Counted from the first letter of the stretch, positions 24,403-34,467 are shown. The stretch is 64,000 bases of DNA from WRCA01 sp050943575 (GCA_050943575.1 JBMNPL010000001.1:62001-126000); one strand, 5' to 3'. Numbers and translations: made by a program. The notes: generated by a model from the letters alone, not told the origin.

Positions 24403-25482
24403 ATGTTATCAACAATATTATCTAATCATGGTTATGAACTTAGCGGTGGTTTATCTTTTGCTTGTGGGTTTGCAGCTGCTTTTATAATAATGTTAATATT
24501 TGGTCGCAAATATATAAATGCTATGCGTCGCTGGCAGAAAAAAGGACAACCAATTAGTGAAAATGTTCCACAATCCCATTTAATAAAAGCAGGCACACCA
24601 ACAATCGGGGGTGGTTTATTATTATTAGCCATCATTGTATCTAGTATTTTATTTATGGATTTTACAAATCCTTTTCCGTGGATTGCGATTGGTTCATTAA
24701 TTTGGTTTGGCGTGATTGGGTTTATGGATGATTATAAGAAAATAACCAGCCAAAGTAAAAAGGCTTCAAATGGATTATCACCAAAAATGAGATTGTTATT
24801 AGAGGGGTTAGGAGTTGTTATATTGGCATATTGTATTAATTCAGTTATGCCTATTTATCTACCTTCTTATTCAATCGCTTTCCCTGGCGGTTATATTTTC
24901 CCAATAGGTATTTTGTTGTATTTTATTTTTGCTTATTTTGTAATTGCTGGGACTGCAAATGCTGCAAATATAACCGATGGTTTAGATGGTATGTTATCAA
25001 AAATATATTTACCTATACTAGTTGTATTGCTTGTTGCTTTATTTGGTGCAACACGTATAGGTTTCATACCAAATTCTTTATTGTTACCAGATAGTGCAGC
25101 ATTGTTTCCAGTTTTAGGTGCAACTTTTGGTGCTTTGATTGGATTTTTATGGTTTAATTCATCACCAGCACAAATTTTTATGGGTGATACAGGTAGTTTA
25201 GCATTAGGCGGTTTTGTCGGGACAATATCAATGTTGTTAAAAGTTGAAATTATAATAGGTGTTGCAAGTTTAATGATGGTTACAATTTTACTATCCAGTT
25301 TTATTCAAACATTTGTTTATAAATTAACCAAAAAAAACGGGGTAGGGAAAAGAGTGTTTTTGCGTGCACCGTTACATCATCATTTTGAGGAAAAAGGTTT
25401 ACCAGAATCTAAAATAGTAGAAAGATTTTTTATAATGTCAATTTTATTCAGTGGCTTTGCTTTATTATTATTGAGGTTGTAA
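24403..25482 (+). CDS. mraY: Phospho-N-acetylmuramoyl-pentapeptide transferase
   Basis: MraY transfers phospho-MurNAc-pentapeptide to undecaprenyl phosphate, giving lipid I at the inner membrane. The 359-residue, multi-span protein has the family motifs GFMDDYKK, the active-site NAANITDGLDGM, FMGDTGSLALGG, and the cytoplasmic HHHFE near the C-terminus. Length is normal. A GAGGGG ribosome site precedes the ATG. It heads a three-gene group with ftsW and murG. The murD gene that usually follows mraY is absent here. Confidence 0.96.
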   Translation: MLSTILSNHGYELSGGLSFACGFAAAFIIMLIFGRKYINAMRRWQKKGQPISENVPQSHLIKAGTPTIGGGLLLLAIIVSSILFMDFTNPFPWIAIGSLIWFGVIGFMDDYKKITSQSKKASNGLSPKMRLLLEGLGVVILAYCINSVMPIYLPSYSIAFPGGYIFPIGILLYFIFAYFVIAGTANAANITDGLDGMLSKIYLPILVVLLVALFGATRIGFIPNSLLLPDSAALFPVLGATFGALIGFLWFNSSPAQIFMGDTGSLALGGFVGTISMLLKVEIIIGVASLMMVTILLSSFIQTFVYKLTKKNGVGKRVFLRAPLHHHFEEKGLPESKIVERFFIMSILFSGFALLLLRL

Positions 25483-25483
25483 A

Positions 25484-26632
25484 ATGATAAAACGTGGTGA
25501 AGAAAGTGCTCTAACAAGTTGGTATTTTGAAATAGATCGTAATCTATTTTTTAGTATAATAATTATGTTTTTTATAGGATTGTGGGCAATGGTGTCTGCG
25601 GGTAGTGTCGCGGCAGAACGTCTTAATCCGCCGCAAGAATGGCATTTTTTCCTTGTAAAAGCAATTCCGATTTATGTTATCGGTTTCATTACATTTTCGG
25701 TTTCCTCTTTTATGAATAGACGTCAAATAATGATAATTAGTGCATTAAATGTTTTAATTTGTGGATTACTACTTGTTGCTACATTAATTATACCAGCCGC
25801 AGTTAAAGGTTCTGCTAGATGGGTTAATTTAGGATTCGCTTCAGTTATGCCCAGCGATTTAATGAAACCCGGTTTTATATTAATAACTGCTTGGTTCTTA
25901 ACAAGGCTTGAAAAATTATCCCCTGGTAATATTTTTACCACAAAACGTGTTTGGAAGTGGGATGCATGGCCAGCATATTTAGGGGTATTTTTACCTATGT
26001 TATTTATTATTTGGAATCATCCAGATTTTGGTTCTTTTATTTTATATTTGTTAGTTTTTGGCACAATGATTTTTTTAGCAGGATTACCTATGTATCTATT
26101 ATCTATTTTATTTGCGCTGTGTGCTGGTGTTGGTGTTTTTACATTTATGTCTAAAGCTCATGTTAAATCACGAATACTTGGTTTTTTAGGGCTAGCTGGT
26201 GGTGGTGATAATTATCAGATAAGAAAATCAGTTGAAGCAGTACAACATGGTGGTCTGTTTGGACGAGCTGAAGATAGTTTTATAAAACAATCTTTGCCGG
26301 ACGCACATACAGATTTTATATTTTCAGCAATAGCGGAAGATGTTGGAGCAATTCTTGTTAGTATTTTATTAATACTCTTTTTATATGTTCTAAAACAACT
26401 AATGATACATGCTCTGAATACCAAAGATAAAATGGTGTTTTATGCGTGTAGTGGATTGATGGTTTTATTTGGTGTTCAAGTTTGCATAAATGTAATGTCG
26501 GCCTTGGGATTGATTCCGACAAAGGGTATGACATTGCCATTTATTTCTTATGGGGGATCTTCTTTTATTGCGTTTTGTCTAGCATTTGGTATGATTTTAG
26601 CGTTAATTCGAGAAGATAAATGGAAAAAATAA
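25484..26632 (+). CDS. ftsW: FtsW septal peptidoglycan polymerase (SEDS family)
   Basis: FtsW is the SEDS-family glycosyltransferase that works with FtsI in septal wall synthesis. The 382-residue protein has about ten hydrophobic spans. The family blocks GSARWVNLG, PDFGSF, the conserved H-x-D-F-I-F-S-A-I-A-E-D-x-G (HTDFIFSAIAEDVG) and LPFISYGGSSF are all present. It starts one base after mraY and is followed at once by murG, and the context favours FtsW over RodA. Confidence 0.94.
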   Translation: MIKRGEESALTSWYFEIDRNLFFSIIIMFFIGLWAMVSAGSVAAERLNPPQEWHFFLVKAIPIYVIGFITFSVSSFMNRRQIMIISALNVLICGLLLVATLIIPAAVKGSARWVNLGFASVMPSDLMKPGFILITAWFLTRLEKLSPGNIFTTKRVWKWDAWPAYLGVFLPMLFIIWNHPDFGSFILYLLVFGTMIFLAGLPMYLLSILFALCAGVGVFTFMSKAHVKSRILGFLGLAGGGDNYQIRKSVEAVQHGGLFGRAEDSFIKQSLPDAHTDFIFSAIAEDVGAILVSILLILFLYVLKQLMIHALNTKDKMVFYACSGLMVLFGVQVCINVMSALGLIPTKGMTLPFISYGGSSFIAFCLAFGMILALIREDKWKK

Positions 26633-26643
26633 TGAGGTAAATA

Positions 26644-27702
26644 ATGAAAGTTTGGATAGCAACAGGCGGAACAGGTGGACATATTTTTCCAGCAATTAGT
26701 GTTGCCGAAGAGTTAGTGCGCCGTCATCATCGTGTTATTATTTCTAGTGATAGTCGCGGTATGCCAATTGTTAAAAAAAATAAACCAATGCGAAGCGGTA
26801 CAGCTTTTATATGGGCATCTGGTGTGGGTGCAAAATCAACCCCGAAAAAAATAGCTTCACTATTTAAAATTATAATTTCTTCAATTGTTATGACTTTACG
26901 TTTTATGATTTTTCGCCCGTCACATATTGTCGCGTTTGGTGGCTATTCATCTGTTCCAGTTGTTTTTGCTGGAAAAATATGGAAGATACCAACATTACTA
27001 CATGAACAAAATGCTCATATTGGTCGCGCTAATTTATTTGCTTTACGATGGATTGATACATTGATGACCAGTTTTCCAAATGTAAAAGGTATTCCGGAAG
27101 AATCACAAACTAAAATAGTTTATACAGGATTACCAATTCGCAAAGAATTTTTAACTGAAAATGATTATAATATTACAACAAATGAGTATCGTTTATTAGT
27201 TACTGGTGGTAGTTTGGGTGCTCAAATTATAGATGATGTTGTTCCAGATGCGATTACAGAATTACCCATAACTTTTTGTAAAAAATTGTTTATAACTCAA
27301 CAAACGCGTCCAGAAAATGTTGCTAGATTACAAAGATTTTATGCCAGTAATGGGATTAAGGCAAATGTAGTTAGTTTTATTAATAATATGGCAGATGCGT
27401 TGGAATCAGCAAATTTGGTGATTGGTCGTGCTGGTGCAAGTACAATTGCGGAAATGCAAGCTGTTGGTCGTCCAGCAATTTTAGTACCATTAGGTATTAA
27501 TCCAGACCAAATAGCAAATGCCGAAGCGTTCGCATTAACAGGCGGTGCAATTTCAATAGATCAGAAAAAATTTACCCCAAAATGGCTGTCTAAAACTTTG
27601 GAAGAATTATTTGATAATCCGGCAAGATTAAAAAAGATGGCGGAAAAAGCAAAAATTCCGAACAAAGCTGTAGATAATATAGTTAAAGAAATTCTGATAT
27701 AA
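26644..27702 (+). CDS. murG: UDP-N-acetylglucosamine--lipid I transferase
   Basis: MurG adds GlcNAc to lipid I to make lipid II on the cytoplasmic face of the membrane. The 352-residue protein starts with the glycine-rich loop GGTGGHIFPA, has HEQNAHIGRAN, a second Gly-rich loop LVTGGSLGAQ, and the donor-binding segment GRAGASTIAEM. Normal length. Preceded by AGGTAA and co-directional with ftsW. Confidence 0.96.
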   Translation: MKVWIATGGTGGHIFPAISVAEELVRRHHRVIISSDSRGMPIVKKNKPMRSGTAFIWASGVGAKSTPKKIASLFKIIISSIVMTLRFMIFRPSHIVAFGGYSSVPVVFAGKIWKIPTLLHEQNAHIGRANLFALRWIDTLMTSFPNVKGIPEESQTKIVYTGLPIRKEFLTENDYNITTNEYRLLVTGGSLGAQIIDDVVPDAITELPITFCKKLFITQQTRPENVARLQRFYASNGIKANVVSFINNMADALESANLVIGRAGASTIAEMQAVGRPAILVPLGINPDQIANAEAFALTGGAISIDQKKFTPKWLSKTLEELFDNPARLKKMAEKAKIPNKAVDNIVKEILI

Positions 27703-27816
27703 TAAAATATAAATTTATATCTTTATTAAATAATTAAATTCCCCGAATTAAATATTTGATTTTATAATTATTATAAAATATAATGATTTTTGCGTTCAAA
27801 ATAAAGTGGAAAAATA

Positions 27817-28263
27817 ATGCAAAAAGAATTTATAAATATTATAGAACAAAATATGGTTGTTTTAGCGTGGTTATCTGATAAATTAAAAAAACCAAACAGA
27901 GTTTTATCGCGTCACCCACGACAACAGTTAGAGATTTTAGTACGTTTACATTTAGGAGGGCGTGCAAAATTAAAAGATATAGCAGCACGCGAATATACAC
28001 CAGCATCCAATCTTTGTTCTTTGTTTCGTATACTAGAAAAAGAAGATTTGGTTAAACGTGAAATTGATGATAAAGATCGTCGTAATACTTGGTATTCTGT
28101 AACACCAAAAGGAACAAAATTAGCATTGAAAACTATAGATTCTTTTCGGGCACGTATATCAGAACTTTTTAGTAATATTTCAAAAAAAGATGAAGAAATA
28201 TTAACCAATTCTCTTAAAAATATGAACATAATACTTAATAAAATCAAACAGGCGAAAATATGA
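27817..28263 (+). CDS. MarR family transcriptional regulator
   Basis: The 148-residue protein has the MarR winged-helix domain: a helix-turn-helix KLKDIAAREYTPASNLCSLF, a recognition helix LEKEDLVKREI, and the wing DKDRRNTWYSVTPKG. Its last four bases overlap the start of the TolC-like gene, so it heads the efflux operon and is likely its repressor, as is common for MarR-controlled pumps. The inducer is unknown. Confidence 0.88.
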   Translation: MQKEFINIIEQNMVVLAWLSDKLKKPNRVLSRHPRQQLEILVRLHLGGRAKLKDIAAREYTPASNLCSLFRILEKEDLVKREIDDKDRRNTWYSVTPKGTKLALKTIDSFRARISELFSNISKKDEEILTNSLKNMNIILNKIKQAKI

Positions 28264-29576
28264 AAAAAATATTGATTTTATCATCTTTATTACTAATAAT
28301 TTTTACACCATATTCTTATGGGCGAAATCTTTCATTTAATGAAGCTATAAATATGATTTTAACAGAATCAAACGATCTAAAAAAAGCCGATGCTAATGTA
28401 AAAAAGGTCCAAGCCCAATTAGATGCTGTAAAATCAAAACGTTGGTTTCATGTTGAAGGTTCAGCAACTTATATAAACCTTATAAATGTAAAAGATCCTG
28501 GTAATCCAAATGGTGTTGAATTACCACCAGAACTTGGCGGATTAATTTCTTCTGTATCAGGAACAAGTTCAAATATAGTAATACCAGATAATTTAATGTT
28601 TGCAGGTGTTACAATTACACAACCTATTTATACTTTTGGTAAAATAGGTAACGCAGTAAATGCGATGGATAGCGCGGTTCAGATGTCTATTAGTGGAAAA
28701 GAGTTAGTAAATCGAGAAGTGCGTTATGGTGCTGCTCAATTATATTGGACAGCAAAAATGGCTGAAGAAGCTGTAAAAATTGCAGAAAAATCTTTAAATG
28801 CATCGCTTACGGCGCGTAAAAAATTAACTAGTGCGGGACGCGCTTCGCGTAGCAATTTGGTAAAAATAGAAGCAGATATAGCTGTTAAAGAAATTAATCT
28901 TTCAGATGCAAAATTTAATCGTGATACTGCGCATCGTATGTTAAAAATTATGGCCGGAATTGATGTAAATGAAGAGCTAGTTTTAACAGATAATTTTCCG
29001 TCAAAATTTGATGAATTAAATGTAAAAACAATGAATTCAAATCCAGAATGGGATATGTTACAACATCAAGTTCAAATGAGTGAACAAAATGCTAGTGCAA
29101 AACGTGCTGGTTATTTACCAACCTTGGCAGCTACCGCATCTTATGATTATATTATTTCTAATGAAGATTACAAAATATGGAATGGAAATAAAGTTCAAAA
29201 TGCCTATTGGGGTTTGTCTTTATCTGTCCCGATTTTTGACGCTGGATTAAATCGCGCTCAAGCGACAGTTGCTGCAATGGATGCTGAAATTGCACGTGAA
29301 GATTTGGATAAATCTAAAAAACTTAAATCTGAAGAATATCAGATTGCTGTTAAAAAATATGAACATTTGCGTACAAGTTTATCTGATTTAGAAAAAGCTA
29401 GAAATTTAGCGGAAAAAGCATATGGGTATAGTCGTGATAGATTTGCTGCTGGTCAAACTAGTGCGGTGGAATTAGCAGAAGTTTCTTCGGCTTTGTCTCA
29501 GGCGGATATGGCTGTATTAAATGCAAAATATAATTTAGTTATATCCCAAGAACAGATAAAAAAGTTAAACAAATGA
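28260..29576 (+). CDS. TolC family outer-membrane efflux protein
   Basis: The 438-residue product has a signal peptide (residues 1-22, ending SYG), then two repeats of long helices and strands typical of the TolC barrel-tunnel. Visible blocks include TITQPIYTFGKIGNAV, then AARKKLTSAGRASRSNL (residues 182 onward), LSVPIFDAGLNRAQ and the RFAAGQTSAVELAEV block near the end. It forms the outer-membrane exit duct for the RND pump encoded downstream and overlaps both neighbours. Confidence 0.9.
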   Translation: MKKILILSSLLLIIFTPYSYGRNLSFNEAINMILTESNDLKKADANVKKVQAQLDAVKSKRWFHVEGSATYINLINVKDPGNPNGVELPPELGGLISSVSGTSSNIVIPDNLMFAGVTITQPIYTFGKIGNAVNAMDSAVQMSISGKELVNREVRYGAAQLYWTAKMAEEAVKIAEKSLNASLTARKKLTSAGRASRSNLVKIEADIAVKEINLSDAKFNRDTAHRMLKIMAGIDVNEELVLTDNFPSKFDELNVKTMNSNPEWDMLQHQVQMSEQNASAKRAGYLPTLAATASYDYIISNEDYKIWNGNKVQNAYWGLSLSVPIFDAGLNRAQATVAAMDAEIAREDLDKSKKLKSEEYQIAVKKYEHLRTSLSDLEKARNLAEKAYGYSRDRFAAGQTSAVELAEVSSALSQADMAVLNAKYNLVISQEQIKKLNK

Positions 29577-30136
29577 ATAAATATAAAAAACTAGTTTATA
29601 TTTTAATAAGCATAATTTTTGTTTTTTGGATTGGGTTCCGTATAAATTCAATTTATCAAGAATCAAAACGTCAAGTTTTTAATATTGCACGTAAACCTGC
29701 GATACCAGTTAATACAATGGTTGCACGTCGTGAAACAGGGGTTTTACAAGAACCAATATTTGTAAAAAATAATATTGCATTTGTATCAGGATCGCGTGTA
29801 AATAAATTTAGTCCAGGTCAGATTATAAATAATGGGAAAATAATTTCAGTTTCAAAAAATATAAATTTAGATACTGGTATGTATAAAATAAGAACATCAG
29901 GTGTTCAAGATGGGGGGCATTTTGCATATCAAAAACATACTGGCTTTTTTGTTCCGAAATATGCCGTACGTAATGGAAAAATAATGGTATTAAAAAATGG
30001 AATTGCGATGATTAAACAAGTAGAAATTGTAAATAATGATGCGGAAAATGTATTAATAAATTCAGGATTAGATAATGGCGATATTATAATATTATCGCAT
30101 GTAGAACCCGGAACAAAGGTACAAGAAAATGATTAG
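29573..30136 (+). CDS. Reduced periplasmic adaptor (RND membrane fusion-like)
   Basis: Only 187 residues, against roughly 350-400 for RND adaptors. An N-terminal membrane anchor is followed by a region with no hairpin. The C-terminal half resembles the membrane-proximal domain of adaptors: VPKYAVRNGKIMVLKNG, IKQVEIVNNDAENVLINSGLDNGDIIIL and a closing PGTKVQE. The lipoyl and long alpha-hairpin domains are not visible. Its position between tolC-like and the RND pump gene, with overlaps on both sides, supports the adaptor reading. Confidence 0.72.
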   Translation: MNKYKKLVYILISIIFVFWIGFRINSIYQESKRQVFNIARKPAIPVNTMVARRETGVLQEPIFVKNNIAFVSGSRVNKFSPGQIINNGKIISVSKNINLDTGMYKIRTSGVQDGGHFAYQKHTGFFVPKYAVRNGKIMVLKNGIAMIKQVEIVNNDAENVLINSGLDNGDIIILSHVEPGTKVQEND

Positions 30137-33100
30137 GTTTTTTGTTAAAAGACCAATAACAACAATAATGTTTGTTTTACTTTGGGTTGTTCTGGGTATA
30201 GCTGCTTTTACAAATATGAATATAGAGCGTACACCGGCGGTAGATTTTCCAATGGTTACAACAACTTTAATTTATCCTGGAGCATCACCTGCTGAAATAG
30301 AATCTCAAGTAATAACAAAAACTGAAGACGCAATTTCTCAAGTTGCGGGCGTAAAAAAAATCACCAGCCAAGCATTTGAAAATGGTGGTTTTGTGATGAC
30401 CGAGTTTAATTTGGGAGTAAATGTTAATGATAAAGCATCTGAAGTTAAAGCTAAATTAGACTCTATACAATCTGAATTTCCAGATGATTTAAAACAACCA
30501 GTTGTTGAAAAATTAAATCCATTACAAGAATCAGTTATGGATATTGCTTTAACTGGTGCTGATGTACGGGATTTAGAATTTTATGCAGATGATATTTTAT
30601 CAAATAAAATTACAGCGATAAAAGGTGTTGCCGGGGTTACTATTTTTGGTGGAGAAAAACGTGCAATTAGGATCATGATGAATCCAGAATTAATGGCAGC
30701 ACGTGGGGTTTCAATTACAGATATTGTGTCTGCTTTGGGTGCGCATAATTTAAATGTTCCCAGTGGAAAGTTAGAACAAGGTACAGATTCAAACAATGTT
30801 CGTTTTATTGGTGAATTCAAAAGTATAAAAGATATAGAAAATTTAAGAATTACAACAGGGGAAGGTCAAAATTTTCTATTACGTGAAATTGCAACAGTTA
30901 AGGACTCGGCCCGTGATATTGAAACTGGTTCACGTTTAGATGGGAAACCAGTTGTAATATTATCGGTTGTGAAAGCCTCTGATGGTAACGCTATAAAAAT
31001 ATCAAAAGCATTAAGAACTGTTTTGCCGAAAATAGAACAAGAAATGCAATTAAAATTTGCAAATTCACATATGGATATAATTTCTGATTCTTCTATCGCG
31101 ATTGAACAAGAAACTAATAACACATTACGAAATATTTGGTTGGGGTTAGCGTTAACAATCATAATTTTATTAGTATTTACCCGTAATTGGAGAACAACAA
31201 TTATTGCTGGAATTATGATTCCAACATCTTTGATTGCTGGAATATTCTTTATGGATATTTCCGGTTTTACCATAAACGCAATGACATTATTAGCGATTGC
31301 GACTGCACTTGGGACGCTTATTACTGATGCGATTATTCTAATTGAATCAGCACTTGGCTTAATAGAACAAGGTATGTCACCAGAAGATGCAGCAGTTGAA
31401 GGAACAAAACGAGTCGCAGTTAGAATATTTGCAACAATTTTGACTCATGTTGTTGTATTTTTACCACTTGTGTTTATGGATGGTATAGTTGGTCAATTTA
31501 TGAAACAATTTGGATTATCTGTAGTTTATTTGGTTTTATTATCTTCGGTATTTAGTTTTACTTTAACTCCGATGATGATTGCGAAAATTTTACGTGCGAG
31601 ACAAAATAAAAAAGATAAATTAAAAAAACAGGAAAAAAGTTTACAATGGTATCGCCCTTTTTATAATTGGCAAATTTCGCATCCTTGGCGTGCAGTGGGT
31701 GTTGCCTTAATAATTTTTATTCTTTCTATAATTCCTATGATTTGGGTCGGAAATGAATTTCAACCAAGTGTTGATATAGATGAGATTAAAATAATAGCAC
31801 GAGCACCTGCTAATAGTAGTTTTATCCAATCTGAACAAATTGCTAAACAATTAGAAGAAAAATTAAGTCAGTTTTCAGAGATAAAATCTGTATCTGTTAA
31901 AATAGGGGAACGTGGTGTTCAAAATATTAAAATGCGTGTAGAATTAATTCCACGTTCAGAAAGAAATATTTCAGATAAATTAATAGCACAAAAAATATTA
32001 CCGAAACTTTCTGAAGTTCCAGATGTAGAAATTCAAGTTCGTGCAGGTATATCAAGTGATAGTGTAGTGGCAGATATGGTATTAAATATCAGTGGTGATG
32101 ATGATATAAAGCGCGAAGCATATACTGATCAGGTGATACAAGCATTAAATCAAATTCCTGAAATACAAAGTGTTGTTCGTGCCCAGCAATCACCTGGTGA
32201 TGAAATAAGATTTATTCCAGATAATGAAAAAATGAGTTTTTGGGGTATAAAAAATGCGACTGCTGGGATAGCATTACGTACAGCTTTATTTGGAAATGAT
32301 AATTATAAATTTAAGGAGGCAGGTAAAGAATATCCTATAATTTTAGAGTTTGCGAAACCTTTTAAAACAAACGAAATGTTTGATAGTGTTTTTATTAGTT
32401 CATATAAGGGTTTAGTTCCTTTATCAGAACTTGGTAAAATAGAACAAACAAAATCAACACCAGAAGTGCGGAGATTAAATAAAAATCGTATTACTGAAAT
32501 AAATATAAATTTAGGAAAAAGTACAATTGGACCAGTTCAAAAAAAGATAGAAACCGAATTGAAAAAGATAGATTGGGAATCTGGATACAATGCTACATTT
32601 GGCGGGATAAGTGAAATACAATCTGAAACAACTAATGAAATTAGTATAGCGTTTTTATTAGCAACTATATTAACTTTTATGTCATTGGCAGCAATATTAA
32701 ATTCTTTAGCCCATCCATTTACGATAGCAACTGGAATATTAACTAGTTTTTCGGGGGTGTTTATTTTAATGTTTTTGACGGGTGCGACAATAAATGTAGC
32801 ATCAATGTTGGCTTTGATTATGTTAGTTGGGTTGGCTGTCAGTAATAATATTTTAATTTTGGAACCAACATTAACAGAAATGGAACGTGGGACACCGGCA
32901 ACCAAAGCATTATGGGAACAATTTGTTGATAAAAAACGTATGTTAGTAATGACAACCATAGCAGTTGTTGCCGGATTAGTACCTCAACTTTGGTCTGCGG
33001 ATGGGATGAAACGTAGTATGGGTGCAGTTATTATTGGTGGAATTTTAGCGTCTTTATTCTGGACATTTTTCCTGACCCCAGCTATATTTATGCTGATGGA

Positions 33101-33152
33101 AAAAACAAGGAAAAAGAAATATGTTAAAAAAACAAAAAGTAGTGATATTTGA
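30129..33152 (+). CDS. RND family efflux permease
   Basis: The 1007-residue protein has the RND plan: N-terminal FVKRPITTIMFV, two large periplasmic domains and two sets of membrane helices. Porter-domain segments such as YPGASPAEIESQV and GAHNLNVPSGKLEQG are conserved. At the proton-relay positions of AcrB, TM4 reads ITDAII, with Thr399 and Asp400 for Asp407/Asp408, and TM10 reads AVSNNI, with Ser905 in place of Lys940. The substrate is unknown. It overlaps the adaptor by eight bases and the HAD gene by 32. Confidence 0.93.
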   Translation: MIRFFVKRPITTIMFVLLWVVLGIAAFTNMNIERTPAVDFPMVTTTLIYPGASPAEIESQVITKTEDAISQVAGVKKITSQAFENGGFVMTEFNLGVNVNDKASEVKAKLDSIQSEFPDDLKQPVVEKLNPLQESVMDIALTGADVRDLEFYADDILSNKITAIKGVAGVTIFGGEKRAIRIMMNPELMAARGVSITDIVSALGAHNLNVPSGKLEQGTDSNNVRFIGEFKSIKDIENLRITTGEGQNFLLREIATVKDSARDIETGSRLDGKPVVILSVVKASDGNAIKISKALRTVLPKIEQEMQLKFANSHMDIISDSSIAIEQETNNTLRNIWLGLALTIIILLVFTRNWRTTIIAGIMIPTSLIAGIFFMDISGFTINAMTLLAIATALGTLITDAIILIESALGLIEQGMSPEDAAVEGTKRVAVRIFATILTHVVVFLPLVFMDGIVGQFMKQFGLSVVYLVLLSSVFSFTLTPMMIAKILRARQNKKDKLKKQEKSLQWYRPFYNWQISHPWRAVGVALIIFILSIIPMIWVGNEFQPSVDIDEIKIIARAPANSSFIQSEQIAKQLEEKLSQFSEIKSVSVKIGERGVQNIKMRVELIPRSERNISDKLIAQKILPKLSEVPDVEIQVRAGISSDSVVADMVLNISGDDDIKREAYTDQVIQALNQIPEIQSVVRAQQSPGDEIRFIPDNEKMSFWGIKNATAGIALRTALFGNDNYKFKEAGKEYPIILEFAKPFKTNEMFDSVFISSYKGLVPLSELGKIEQTKSTPEVRRLNKNRITEININLGKSTIGPVQKKIETELKKIDWESGYNATFGGISEIQSETTNEISIAFLLATILTFMSLAAILNSLAHPFTIATGILTSFSGVFILMFLTGATINVASMLALIMLVGLAVSNNILILEPTLTEMERGTPATKALWEQFVDKKRMLVMTTIAVVAGLVPQLWSADGMKRSMGAVIIGGILASLFWTFFLTPAIFMLMEKTRKKKYVKKTKSSDI

Positions 33153-33744
33153 TTTTGATGGGACATTAAGTGCCAAAGATGCGAATGCTCAATTCATGAA
33201 ATATTGTTTTAAACATAGTTTACGACCTTGGCTTTTTTTACCGATGGTTTTATTTGGTGTTATACTTTCATTTTTTGATCGTAAAGATACAAATGTTCGT
33301 AAATTTTCAAAAACTTGGCGTGAAATTATGCGTTGTTTTCAAAGCAAAGATTTAGTAAAAAACTTGGCCCCAGAATTTATAAAACAGCATAAAAAATTAC
33401 GTTTTGATTGGGTAAATTCAGTTGTTAAGAAAGAGCGCACAGCAAAGGATGTAAAAGTAATTTTAATTTCTGCTGGTTCAAATTTTTTAATTCCATATTT
33501 AGTAGATGATTTAAAATTTGATGCAGTTTTAACATCTGATATGCAAAAGCAAAAACCATGGAAGTTTAATTTTTTAAATTGGGGTTCTGGTAAAGTAGCG
33601 TCTCTTAAAAAATGGGCTAGAAAGAACAAAGTTGAACCGATAGTATTACGTAGTTATGGTGATAGTTATGGTGATAAACCATTAATGAAATTAGCAAAAG
33701 AACAAATTTGGATTGATCCAAAAACCGGTAATCGCCTTATTTAG
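33121..33744 (+). CDS. HAD family phosphatase (HAD-IB)
   Basis: The 207-residue protein has the HAD motif I DFDGTLS, with the nucleophile Asp11 and Asp13, motif II in LISAGSNFL, a Lys-rich motif III and motif IV YGDSYGDKPLM. It is of the phosphoserine-phosphatase-like subtype. It overlaps the 3' end of the RND gene by 32 bases, so it is likely co-transcribed with the efflux operon; that does not show a functional link. The substrate is unknown. Confidence 0.88.
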   Translation: MLKKQKVVIFDFDGTLSAKDANAQFMKYCFKHSLRPWLFLPMVLFGVILSFFDRKDTNVRKFSKTWREIMRCFQSKDLVKNLAPEFIKQHKKLRFDWVNSVVKKERTAKDVKVILISAGSNFLIPYLVDDLKFDAVLTSDMQKQKPWKFNFLNWGSGKVASLKKWARKNKVEPIVLRSYGDSYGDKPLMKLAKEQIWIDPKTGNRLI

Positions 33745-33821
33745 CTTTTTTTTTTAAATAACTTTTTGATATACTATAAATAAAGATAATAGAAAAAATC
33801 AATACAGTAAGGATTTAAAAA

Positions 33822-34454
33822 ATGAAAGATAAAATGAAAAATAAAATTAAAGAATTATTATCAAAAAGCGAAAACAACGATATAATAACGTGTTTGCAGG
33901 AAATAAATGAATTGTTTTTACGTGATTATCAAATTAAAATTGGTAACGAAATTATAGAACCTTTACAAGTTGAAGCATATTACTATCACCCAAAATTATT
34001 TAGAGATAGTAGTGTGCATAAATCACAATTACAAACTAATAATTTTGGAAAATTATATTTTCATCCTGGTCCTTCTAATAGAAGTGGAGTAGATATATGT
34101 TTGTCAGATTCTGAAGAATATTTTCTTTCATTATTGTTAAAAACAGCATATGTTTTTTCACGAACAAATACGAGCAAAAAAGAATCTTTTACACAAAGTG
34201 AATTGGCTGCAAAATTTAAAGATAAATATAATAATGAGATAGTTTTGGAGCCGAAAAGCCCAGTTTTCCATACTCAAAGAGTTGGACTTGCAGAAAAATG
34301 TGACTATAAGGATGAATTGCTTGGTGCAATAATAGGTATTGAAAATAAAGATATACAATTTTCTTTTGCAGAACGTTTTGGTAAAGAAAAAACTGTAAAG
34401 CGTAACCAACCTGATAAAATAAAAGAATACTTGGGATATAATCTTAAAAAATAA
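33822..34454 (+). CDS. Hypothetical protein, 210 aa
   Basis: A soluble-looking 210-residue product with a charged N-terminal helix and the motifs VEAYYYHPKLF, KLYFHPGPSNRSGVDICL and AIIGIENKDIQF. No signal peptide. The GVDICL with adjacent His and Gly, and the short VEAYYY segment, recall some DNA glycosylase-like or other enzymatic folds, but I cannot assign a family. A TATACT-like box lies about 50 bases upstream. It is transcribed alone and convergent with rmuC. Confidence 0.6.
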   Translation: MKDKMKNKIKELLSKSENNDIITCLQEINELFLRDYQIKIGNEIIEPLQVEAYYYHPKLFRDSSVHKSQLQTNNFGKLYFHPGPSNRSGVDICLSDSEEYFLSLLLKTAYVFSRTNTSKKESFTQSELAAKFKDKYNNEIVLEPKSPVFHTQRVGLAEKCDYKDELLGAIIGIENKDIQFSFAERFGKEKTVKRNQPDKIKEYLGYNLKK

Positions 34455-34467
34455 TAATTTTTATAGA

